NCBI GenBank assembly: GCA_002416505.1
Contig: DIAM01000005.1
Location: 62,663 to 95,071 of the forward strand
Source of the DNA: Gammaproteobacteria bacterium UBA5078
GTDB taxonomy: Bacteria > Pseudomonadota > Gammaproteobacteria > Pseudomonadales > Pseudohongiellaceae
Length of the DNA stretch: 32,409 bases
Reading direction: 5' to 3'
A program made the position numbers and the translations under genes. Below, in pieces: positions 1 to 6,193 of this stretch (its first letter is position 1; each line of letters begins with the position of its first letter). The notes beneath the pieces were generated by a model. That model did not search any database and was not told the DNA's origin. It worked only from the letters and a program-made list of their open reading frames with translations.

Positions 1-180
1 GCCCTTCGGGCATTGCTGGTTATCAATCCCGGGTTTGGGGAGTGGTTGGGGTAGGGGGTGGTTTTCTTTTCTGTGAGAGAGGTTTTTTTTGGTCGAAGCT
101 GTTGGGATTGATATTCTGGGCTTGGTCGGGATTAGTGGTGGGCTTTGTTTGAGATTTGAGATGACGTTGGGGAGGGATTG
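1..180. other. Gene-free, strongly G-over-C skewed intergenic tract
   Basis: No credible coding frame is seen here. Between 31 and 180 the plus strand has 65 G but only 9 C in 150 bases, with long runs of G and T. The upstream genes (csrA, tRNA-Ser) are transcribed on the minus strand towards this tract, so their read-through RNA would be C-rich and G-poor, which is the composition of Rho utilisation (rut) sites. A small GCCC-TTC-GGGC hairpin lies at the very edge (1-11). The rut assignment is inference from composition only. Confidence 0.5.
31..58 (+). other. Predicted G-quadruplex motif
   Basis: Four G-runs of 3, 4, 4 and 5 bases (31-33, 37-40, 48-51, 54-58) are separated by loops of 3, 7 and 2 bases. 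This satisfies the usual G3+N1-7 pattern on the plus strand. In the minus-strand transcript of tRNA-Ser the same stretch is C-runs, so a quadruplex would form in DNA (non-template strand for a plus transcript) and not in that RNA. Whether it folds is not shown. Confidence 0.5.
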
Positions 181-181
181 A

Positions 182-275
182 TTGCAACAGCCTTGGGCTG
201 TTGCAACCCTTCGGGCGGCGCGCTTCGCGCTTGTCTTCGATTGCTGGCGCAATCGATCAAACCCTCTGACGGGTT
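182..275. repeat. Array of five consecutive hairpins downstream of tRNA-Ser
   Basis: Five perfect inverted repeats follow one another: 182-192/196-206 (11 bp, 3-base loop), 207-209/213-215 (CCC-TTC-GGG), 218-222/226-230 (GCGCG-CTT-CGCGC), 237-244/249-256 (8 bp, loop TGGC) and 260-264/271-275 (5 bp). They sit about 80-170 bases beyond the 3' end of the minus-strand tRNA-Ser. No U-tract follows, so a single intrinsic terminator is unlikely. Plausible roles are a 3'-processing or RNase barrier, or part of a Rho-dependent termination zone with the skewed tract beyond it. Short frames here give proline/arginine-rich nonsense and are not called. Confidence 0.55.
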
Positions 276-353
276 CGAACCCCTCTCTCTTGTTGACCTT
301 ATGCAGATCTTTTCGAGGGCAGCGATGCAACGCGCTGCAGGGGATTTCTTATA

Positions 354-444
354 TGGCGGAGAGAGAGGGATTCGAACCCTCGATAGGGGATTAGCCTATA
401 CACCCTTAGCAGGGGTGCGCCTTCAGCCACTCGGCCATCTCTCC
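354..444 (-). tRNA. serV: tRNA-Ser (anticodon GCU)
   Basis: The minus strand folds as a class II tRNA. It has a 7-bp acceptor stem GGAGAGA/TCTCTCC, an anticodon stem-loop CACCC-CTGCTAA-GGGTG with anticodon GCT, a long variable arm as expected for serine, a T-arm GAGGG-TTCGAAT-CCCTC, and an encoded CCA end (354-356). It reads AGC/AGU codons. It lies downstream of csrA in the same direction, the arrangement common in gammaproteobacteria, and has its own promoter at 458-486. The symbol follows E. coli usage for the csrA-linked tRNA-Ser. Confidence 0.97.
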
Positions 445-457
445 AAAAACGCGCGCA

Positions 458-486
458 ATAATACCACACATCATGTTAAATGGCAG
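458..486 (-). promoter_or_regulatory. Promoter of tRNA-Ser
   Basis: On the minus strand a -10 box TATTAT (463-458) is preceded at exactly 17 bp by CTGCCA (486-481), 4 of 6 to the -35 consensus. The bases after the -10 are TGCGCGCG, a GC-rich discriminator typical of stable-RNA promoters under stringent control. The start would fall about 5-8 bases before the tRNA 5' end at 444. Confidence 0.6.
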
Positions 487-506
487 TGGAATCGGGCTTT
501 ATTTCC

Positions 507-707
507 TCACTCCTTTTCAGTGGGCTCGGCAGTCTCTGAATCTCGCTCTTTCTGAATGCGCTGATAGATCTCTTCGCGGTGTACCGCGACATCCTTTGGG
601 GCGTTCACGCCTATGCGTACTTGATTGCCTTTGACGCCTAATACGGTCACTGTAACATCGTCACCGACCATCAATGTCTCGCCAATACGCCTAGTTAATA
701 TCAACAT
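507..707 (-). CDS. csrA: Carbon storage regulator CsrA
   Basis: This 66-aa protein is CsrA, the homodimeric RNA-binding regulator that recognises GGA motifs in mRNA leaders and represses or stabilises translation of its targets (carbon flux, motility, biofilm in known species). It begins MLILTRRIGETLMVGDDV, and R44/E45/E46 (VHREEIY) matches the conserved RNA-binding edge. Length equals the family norm (about 60-67 aa). The start is the ATG at 707, preceded by a strong AAAGGAG 8-10 bases upstream. It lies between lysC and tRNA-Ser, the standard gammaproteobacterial position, with 224 bp to the lysC stop that probably carry its own promoter. The leader has several GGA motifs, suggesting autoregulation. 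Confidence 0.97.
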   Translation of the reverse strand: MLILTRRIGETLMVGDDVTVTVLGVKGNQVRIGVNAPKDVAVHREEIYQRIQKERDSETAEPTEKE

Positions 708-770
708 GTTGCTTCTCCTTTCCTGCTTTCTGTGTCCTTGTATATCCCGCAGTACTCCAATGGAGTATAC
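708..770 (-). promoter_or_regulatory. csrA leader with repeated GGA motifs and a palindrome
   Basis: In the minus-strand leader of csrA, GGA occurs at 718-716 (inside the Shine-Dalgarno), 723-721, 737-735, 747-745 and 758-756, five times within about 50 bases of the start codon. The farthest lies in a perfect 7-bp inverted repeat (753-759/761-767, TACTCCA-A-TGGAGTA). A possible -10 TATACT (769-764) overlaps this palindrome but has no convincing -35, so the transcript start is uncertain. GGA clusters are the known CsrA binding signature and csrA autoregulation is established in E. coli; its occurrence here is inferred. Confidence 0.5.
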
Positions 771-914
771 GCCGGAATTTCACACTCAGATGTAGCATTA
801 GCTTACGTCTATTTGCTTCGTAACGAAAATAGAGAAATTCTCTTATATCGATTACGCCCCCACCCCTGGTGCAAACAGACAAGCCCTGTACATCAAGCAC
901 TAACGGCAAACTAG

Positions 915-938
915 AGAAAACTGAGCTGGGGTCAGCTC
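915..938 (-). terminator. Weak intrinsic terminator at the end of lysC
   Basis: On the minus strand GAGCTG (938-933) pairs with CAGCTC (928-923) across a 4-base loop. The hairpin overlaps the lysC stop codon and is followed by AGTTTTC. The 6-bp stem and short U-tract make this a weak terminator at best; read-through into csrA is likely. Confidence 0.35.
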
Positions 939-2161
939 TTTTCCTCGTCTCCTAGCTCGAACGCACTGTGCAGTGCTCGCACAGCAAGCTCGAGGTACTT
1001 CTCGTCGATCACTACCGATATCTTAATCTCTGACGTGGTAATAATCTGAATATTAATCGACTCATTGGCCAGTGTCTGGAACATTTTGCTGGCGATGCCT
1101 GCGTGCGAACGCATTCCTACCCCTACCAAAGAGATCTTGGCGATCTTCTTGTCCAAGGTAACATCGCGCGCCTTCACATCTTCACCTATGCGACCGATGA
1201 TCTGACGAACCTGTTCGCTGTCTGCACGCTTTACCGTGAAGGTAATATCCGTGGTGCCATCGGCGGAGACGTTCTGCACGATTACATCGACTTCGATGCC
1301 TGCGTCGCTGACAGGGCCAATCACGCGGTAAGCGATTCCGGGGACATCTGGCACTCCAGAGACAGTAACCTTTGCCTCGTCTCTCGTGAATGCGATACCC
1401 GAGATAATGGGAGCTTCCATTTCGTTTTCATCCTCTAAACTGATTAAAGTACCTGGGTCGTCTTCAAAGCTGGACAGTACGCGCAAGGGAACCTTATATT
1501 TCCCGGCAAACTCCACGGAACGTATCTGCAAAATCTTTGCACCTAGGCTCGCCAATTCCAGCATCTCTTCGAACGTAATCGTACGCAGCAAACGTGCGTT
1601 CTCAACCACACGCGGGTCGGTGGTGTACACGCCCTTCACGTCGGTATAGATCTGACACTCATCGGCCTTCAACGCCGCCGCTAATGCCACGGCAGAGGTA
1701 TCGGAGCCTCCACGGCCTAGCGTGGTGATATTGCCTGCCTCATCGATGCCCTGGAAACCGGCCACCACCACGACATTGCCCTGCGCAAGTTCATGACGAA
1801 TTTTCTTATCGTCGATCTCTTTGATGCGCGCGCGCGTGTGTGCCTCATCCGTCAGGATGCGCACCTGGCCACCGGTAAACGAGCGCGCCTTACAGCCACG
1901 CTTTTGCAGGGCGATACTGAGTAGCGCGATAGTGACTTGCTCGCCCGTGGAGAGCAGCACATCGATTTCGCGAGGAGAGGGCTGTTCGTCTAATGCATTG
2001 GCCAACTCGAGCAAACGATTAGTCTCACCACTCATCGCCGAGACCACTACGACTACGTCGTGCCCCGCCTTTCTCGTGGCTATCACGCGATCGGCGACCG
2101 CCTCGATGCGCTCGGTTGTGCCAACGGAAGTACCGCCATATTTTTGAACGTATAGTGCCAT
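932..2161 (-). CDS. lysC: Aspartate kinase LysC
   Basis: Aspartokinase phosphorylates L-aspartate to 4-phospho-aspartate, the first step towards lysine, threonine, methionine and diaminopimelate. The 409-aa protein has the N-terminal kinase signature KYGGTSVG (residues 7-14), VVVSAMSGETNRL (38-50), the GRGGSDTSA substrate/ATP loop near residue 149, and two C-terminal ACT domains from about residue 265, which in the family bind lysine/threonine for feedback control. Length fits monofunctional aspartokinases (about 405-415 aa). The ATG at 2161 gives the conserved MALYVQKYGG start, although only a poor A-rich Shine-Dalgarno precedes it. A promoter is seen at 2191-2219. hom and thrC of the same pathway lie 10 kb away on the same strand; asd is not in the window. 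Confidence 0.96.
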   Translation of the reverse strand: MALYVQKYGGTSVGTTERIEAVADRVIATRKAGHDVVVVVSAMSGETNRLLELANALDEQPSPREIDVLLSTGEQVTIALLSIALQKRGCKARSFTGGQVRILTDEAHTRARIKEIDDKKIRHELAQGNVVVVAGFQGIDEAGNITTLGRGGSDTSAVALAAALKADECQIYTDVKGVYTTDPRVVENARLLRTITFEEMLELASLGAKILQIRSVEFAGKYKVPLRVLSSFEDDPGTLISLEDENEMEAPIISGIAFTRDEAKVTVSGVPDVPGIAYRVIGPVSDAGIEVDVIVQNVSADGTTDITFTVKRADSEQVRQIIGRIGEDVKARDVTLDKKIAKISLVGVGMRSHAGIASKMFQTLANESINIQIITTSEIKISVVIDEKYLELAVRALHSAFELGDEEKS

Positions 2162-2190
2162 TTTTTCTACATAGGTTAAAACGGGTGCAA

Positions 2191-2219
2191 ATTAAACAAA
2201 ATTGCAGTTTGCTTTGCAA
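2191..2219 (-). promoter_or_regulatory. Promoter of lysC
   Basis: On the minus strand TTGCAA (2219-2214, 4/6 to the -35 consensus) and TTTAAT (2196-2191, 5/6 to the -10 consensus) are spaced exactly 17 bp apart. Transcription would start about 25 bases before the lysC ATG. The leader is far too short for a lysine riboswitch. Confidence 0.6.
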
Positions 2220-2220
2220 G

Positions 2221-2255
2221 CGCGTGTGGGGGACCCGTATCTACCCCCTGACGCG
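2221..2255 (-). terminator. Large hairpin between alaS and lysC
   Basis: CGCGT (2221-2225) pairs with ACGCG (2251-2255), and GGGGG (2228-2232) with CCCCC (2244-2248), with a 2x2 internal loop and an 11-base apical loop. It lies 23 bases past the alaS stop and directly abuts the lysC -35 box. No U-tract follows on the minus strand, so it may act as an mRNA 3'-end stabiliser or partial terminator for alaS, or influence the lysC promoter. Confidence 0.45.
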
Positions 2256-2278
2256 GCGCACTGCCTTTGTCGTGAATT

Positions 2279-4888
2279 CTAAAGTTGAGTTTCCAGCCAA
2301 GCTTGTACACTAGCCAATGCTTGCGGTAGTGCATCGGGCTCTGTGCCGCCTGCCATCGCCATATCTGGCCTTCCGCCGCCCTTGCCGCCCACTTGAGTGG
2401 CAACCATATTGACCACGTCGCCCGCTTTGACACGCGCTACTAGATCCTTGCTGACTCCCGCCACGATGCTGACCTTGCCGTCTTCGACACTCGCCAGCAC
2501 TACGACCGAGGAACCGAGTTTATTCTTCAATTGATCTACGGTATCGCGCAGAGTCTTCGCATTGAAACCGGTGACCGCCTTCGCCAACAATTTCACGTCG
2601 CCAACACTGACCGCCTCTGCGGCGATGTCGCTCCCCGCCGCACTGGCGAGCTTTACCTTCAGCTGCTCGAGCTCTTTCTCTAAGCTACGATTGCTGTGCA
2701 TGATCTGCTGCACTTTCTCTACGAGGCTATCGGCATTCGTCTTCACGACATCGGTCAACTGCTTGAGCATCTGCTCTTGCTGCGCCACGACCGCTAGCGC
2801 GCCCTGCCCCGTCACTGCCTCGACCCGGCGCACGCCCGCGGCGATGCCCGACTCGCCAATGAATTTGAACAGGCCGATATCCCCGGTCCGCTCGACGTGC
2901 GTGCCGCCACATAATTCGGTGGAAAACTCGCCCATACTGACAACGCGCACTTCATCGCCGTACTTCTCGCCGAATAGCGCCATCGCACCTGCGTTCATAG
3001 CTTCGTCGATCCCCATGACCTGCTTGGAGACCGCAGTATTGTTCAGAATCTGCGCATTCACTAAGGCCTCAACTTGCGCCAGTTCCGCAGCGCTCAGCGC
3101 GGATTGATGCGAGAAGTCGAAACGCAGACGCTCGGCGTTCACCAGGGAGCCCTTCTGGGTCACGTGCTCGCCTAAGACTGTACGCAGCGCGGCATGCAAT
3201 AGATGAGTCGCAGAATGGTTTAAGGCAATCGCGGCACGGTTATCCTTCTCAACCGCAGCCTCAATTTGTTCGCCTTTTTTCAAAGAGCCAGTGCGCAGGA
3301 AGCCTCTATGGATGAAGTGCTCACCCTGCTTCTGCGTATCCGTCACCTCGAACAATGCCCCACCGCTTGTACCAGCGCGGCTACTCAGTGCGCCCTTGTC
3401 GCCAACCTGGCCGCCGGACTCGGCGTAGAAAGGACTGCTGTCTAGGATCAACAGGGCCTCGCCCTCTCCTGTAATCCCATCGACCGCTTGGCCGTCGCGA
3501 TAGATGGCTAATATCTTAGAGGCGCCAGCGAGTTGCTCGTAGCCGGTAAACTGTGTGCCCTGTTTCACGTCGATGACGAGTTTCTCAACGGCATTAAACT
3601 TGCCAGCGGCTCGGGCCTGCTGCTTCTGCACCGCCATGGCACGATCGAAACCCTCGTGGTCCAGCGTCAGGCCATGCTCACGGGCCACATCATTGGTAAG
3701 GTCCACCGGAAAACCGAAGGTGTCGTATAGTTTGAACACAGTCTCGCCAGACAAAACCTTGCCCTTCAAACCAGCGATGGCGTCCTTGAGAATGGCCATG
3801 CCGTTCTCTAGGGTACGCGCGAACTGCTGCTCCTCTTCCTGTAGCACTTTCTCGACGGTGCTCTGCCGCGCCCTCAACTCTGGGTAGGCCTCGCCCATTT
3901 GCTGCACTAGGGCATCGACCAAGCGGTAGAAGAAGATATCCTTCACGCCCAGTTGGTAGCCATGGCGCACAGCGCGACGCACGATGCGCCGCAGCACATA
4001 GCCACGCCCCTCGTTGGAAGGCAGCACGCCGTCTACGATGAGGAAGGAGCAGGAGCGAATATGGTCTGCGATCACTCGCAAAGAGGTATTGCTAATATCA
4101 GCGGTGCCCGTGATCTGGGCGGCAGACTTGAGCAGCGCCTCGAACAGGTCGATCTCGTAATTGCTATGCACGTGCTGCAGCACTGCGGCCAGGCGCTCCA
4201 AGCCCATGCCCGTATCTACCGAAGGCTTAGGTAGCGGCACTAGCGTGCCATCGGGCTGGCGGTCGAACTGCATGAACACGAGATTCCAGATCTCGATGTA
4301 GCGGTCGCCGTCCTCATCCGGGCTGCCGGGTGGCCCACCGGGCACATCGGACCCGTGGTCATAGAATATTTCGGAACAGGGGCCACAGGGGCCGGTATCG
4401 CCCATCGCCCAGAAATTGTCTTTCTCGCCGAGGCGCGAGAAACGCTCCTTGGGCACGCCGATCTCCTGCAGCCAGATGTCTTCGGCTTCCTGATCTTCGT
4501 GAAATACAGTGACCCAGAGCTTGTCCGCGGGCAGGGCTAGCTCCTTGGTGAGAAAGTCCCAGGCGAAACGAATCGCGTCGCGCTTGAAATAGTCGCCAAA
4601 GCTGAAATTGCCCAGCATCTCGAAGAAGGTGTGATGACGCGCGGTATAGCCGACGTTCTCGAGGTCATTGTGCTTACCACCCGCGCGCACGCAGCGCTGC
4701 GAGGTAGTGGCGCGCGAATACGAGCGCACCTCGTTGCCGAGGAACAGGTCCTTGAACTGCACCATGCCCGCATTGGTAAAGAGCAGAGTTGGGTCGTTCG
4801 CTGGCACCAAAGAACTGCTAGCCACGATTTCGTGACCTTGGGACTTAAAATAGTTTAAAAACTTTTGGCGAATGTCAGCAATTTTCAT
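2279..4888 (-). CDS. alaS: Alanyl-tRNA synthetase
   Basis: AlaRS charges tRNA-Ala with alanine in the cytosol and edits mischarged Ser/Gly. The 869-aa protein has the usual bacterial length (about 870-880 aa). Visible are the class II catalytic core (motif 1 around SLVPANDPTLLFTNAG, residues 26-41; CVRAGGKHNDLENVG 66-80), the editing-domain zinc motifs HSATH (558-562) and CGGTH (660-664), a coiled linker, and the C-terminal glycine-rich C-Ala end GGKGGGRPDMAMAGG. The start is the ATG at 4888, giving MKIADIRQKF as in homologues. A near-consensus promoter lies 55-83 bases upstream. Neighbours lysC and csrA match the conserved order, but recA/recX, often upstream of alaS, are replaced by an AI-2E family permease. 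Confidence 0.98.
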   Translation of the reverse strand: MKIADIRQKFLNYFKSQGHEIVASSSLVPANDPTLLFTNAGMVQFKDLFLGNEVRSYSRATTSQRCVRAGGKHNDLENVGYTARHHTFFEMLGNFSFGDYFKRDAIRFAWDFLTKELALPADKLWVTVFHEDQEAEDIWLQEIGVPKERFSRLGEKDNFWAMGDTGPCGPCSEIFYDHGSDVPGGPPGSPDEDGDRYIEIWNLVFMQFDRQPDGTLVPLPKPSVDTGMGLERLAAVLQHVHSNYEIDLFEALLKSAAQITGTADISNTSLRVIADHIRSCSFLIVDGVLPSNEGRGYVLRRIVRRAVRHGYQLGVKDIFFYRLVDALVQQMGEAYPELRARQSTVEKVLQEEEQQFARTLENGMAILKDAIAGLKGKVLSGETVFKLYDTFGFPVDLTNDVAREHGLTLDHEGFDRAMAVQKQQARAAGKFNAVEKLVIDVKQGTQFTGYEQLAGASKILAIYRDGQAVDGITGEGEALLILDSSPFYAESGGQVGDKGALSSRAGTSGGALFEVTDTQKQGEHFIHRGFLRTGSLKKGEQIEAAVEKDNRAAIALNHSATHLLHAALRTVLGEHVTQKGSLVNAERLRFDFSHQSALSAAELAQVEALVNAQILNNTAVSKQVMGIDEAMNAGAMALFGEKYGDEVRVVSMGEFSTELCGGTHVERTGDIGLFKFIGESGIAAGVRRVEAVTGQGALAVVAQQEQMLKQLTDVVKTNADSLVEKVQQIMHSNRSLEKELEQLKVKLASAAGSDIAAEAVSVGDVKLLAKAVTGFNAKTLRDTVDQLKNKLGSSVVVLASVEDGKVSIVAGVSKDLVARVKAGDVVNMVATQVGGKGGGRPDMAMAGGTEPDALPQALASVQAWLETQL

Positions 4889-4942
4889 CTACGTTTCCAA
4901 TAACAGGTTTGCTGTATAAGTTACAGTGTAAAAAGGCGCGCA

Positions 4943-4971
4943 ATTATACCGTTAACTAAGGCGATTTGCAG
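4943..4971 (-). promoter_or_regulatory. Promoter of alaS
   Basis: On the minus strand a perfect TATAAT (4948-4943) is followed by a GC-rich discriminator TGCGCGCC. At 17 bp upstream lies CTGCAA (4971-4966), only 3/6 to the -35 consensus and just short of the end of the permease gene. The -10 plus discriminator resembles the tRNA-Ser and ffh promoters. Confidence 0.6.
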
Positions 4972-4972
4972 G

Positions 4973-6019
4973 TCATTCTTCCGAGGCGATCACGTGGCCA
5001 TCGCTCGACAGCAGGATGGCAATCGGCCTAGTTTTCGGGAAGTGGGACATCACGATAGTGGTTATGATTAGCAGTGGCACACACAGGAACATGCCCGGCA
5101 CACCCCAGATCGCGCCCCAAAGAGCGAGATTGAAGAGGATCACCACGGGGCTAAGATTCAAGGACTTACCCGTAATACGCGGTTCGAGGATATTGCCGAT
5201 CAAGACCTGCAGCGCCGAAATCCCGAACAGCACGGTGAAGAACAGGCCGAAGTCGTCATTGGTCTGCGCCAAGGCCATCAGCGATGGGAAGATAGTGGCG
5301 ATAATGGAGCCAATGGTGGGAATGAAGTTGAGCAAGAAGATCAGCAAGCCCCATATTTCCGCGAAATTGATGCCTAGGGCGTTGAGCAGCAGATAACTCA
5401 GGGTACCGGTTAGCGAGCTCGTGAACATCTTGATGCTGAGGTATTTCTGCACGTCGCTTTTGATCTGCGCGAGGATGCGCAACATGCGCTTCTCCTGCTT
5501 AGGATCCCCTATGAGGGCCGCCAGCTTGCTATTGAAGTTGCCCTGCTCGAATAGTAGGAACATCACATAGATCAGGATCAGAAAACTGTCGCGGGCGATG
5601 CTGGTGAACGACAGCGCCACCGATCCCACGATGGCCGATAGATCGAGCCGCGTCGTGAGTGTCTCGAAGAAACCCTCGATTGGCAGATACTCCGAGAATG
5701 GCAGGCGGTTCCACAGCGAACGTAGATTAGCCTCATAGGTCGTGGCGACACTGCCTAAATCGTTCAGGCTCCCCCCCACGAACTGAACTAGCGCGGAGAT
5801 CGTGAAGATAAAGGTTAAGATCGAGGCTAGGAAACACAGGAAACGAGGGATGCCGAAGCGGCCGATGCGGATGCGCATAAAACCACTAGCAAGCAGGTTG
5901 ATCAGGTACCAAATCGCGATGGCGATGACCAGCGGCAGGAGTAAATCTTGCGCGACGATCAGCAGCGTGAACACCAAGGCGGTGATCAGCATTGCCATGG
6001 CAAACTTCAATATTTTCAT
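4973..6019 (-). CDS. AI-2E family transporter (PerM/YdiK-type membrane protein)
   Basis: This 348-aa polytopic inner-membrane protein has about eight hydrophobic segments: two close to the N terminus (residues 1-50), one near 65-85, then, after a soluble loop of about 60 residues, one near 135-160 and four towards the C terminus (for example LLIFLLNFIPTIGSIIATIF near residue 230). The glycine/proline-containing core (IPTIGSIIAT, LGISALQVLIGNILEPRI) is characteristic of the AI-2E transporter family, whose members export autoinducer-2 or act as Na+/H+ antiporters or permeases of unknown substrate. Substrate cannot be told from sequence. The ATG at 6019 has only a weak AGG upstream. It stands alone, with 174 bp to the reductase gene behind it. 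Confidence 0.85.
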   Translation of the reverse strand: MKILKFAMAMLITALVFTLLIVAQDLLLPLVIAIAIWYLINLLASGFMRIRIGRFGIPRFLCFLASILTFIFTISALVQFVGGSLNDLGSVATTYEANLRSLWNRLPFSEYLPIEGFFETLTTRLDLSAIVGSVALSFTSIARDSFLILIYVMFLLFEQGNFNSKLAALIGDPKQEKRMLRILAQIKSDVQKYLSIKMFTSSLTGTLSYLLLNALGINFAEIWGLLIFLLNFIPTIGSIIATIFPSLMALAQTNDDFGLFFTVLFGISALQVLIGNILEPRITGKSLNLSPVVILFNLALWGAIWGVPGMFLCVPLLIITTIVMSHFPKTRPIAILLSSDGHVIASEE

Positions 6020-6148
6020 CTGGCCTAGGCTCTCATTTCTGCCCGTCTCTAGCAGAGTCCATTCGGATTAAGGCATGGTCGAGCAACCGCGTAAGCGTGC
6101 CCTCATTAGCCTAGCAGCAGAATAACACAGAAATAAGCGAACACAGGC

Positions 6149-6175
6149 AAGGCTTGGCACAGGCGCACAAGCCTT
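6149..6175 (-). terminator. Hairpin downstream of the DsbD-type gene
   Basis: AAGGCTTG (6149-6156) and CAAGCCTT (6168-6175) form a perfect 8-bp stem with an 11-base loop, about 20 bases past the stop of the reductase gene. No clear U-tract follows on the minus strand, so intrinsic termination would be weak; it may mark the mRNA 3' end. Confidence 0.4.
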
Positions 6176-6193
6176 ACTCTGGGGATGGAAGCT

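Noticed and set aside
271..282. GGGTTCGAACCC resembling a tRNA T-arm
   Set aside because: Neither strand gives a full T-stem (only three pairs), and no acceptor or anticodon arm can be built around it. It is part of the hairpin array.
178..555. Overlapping plus-strand frames of 125 and 70 codons
   Set aside because: They run across the hairpin array and the tRNA-Ser gene; the EREGFEPSIGD-type sequence is a translated T-arm. No ribosome site or homology.
691..909. 72-codon minus-strand frame between lysC and csrA
   Set aside because: It overlaps the csrA start and covers its leader; composition and lack of a ribosome site argue against coding.
2162..2278. Lysine riboswitch before lysC
   Set aside because: The leader after the predicted promoter is only about 25 bases, and none of the conserved lysine-riboswitch helices is present.
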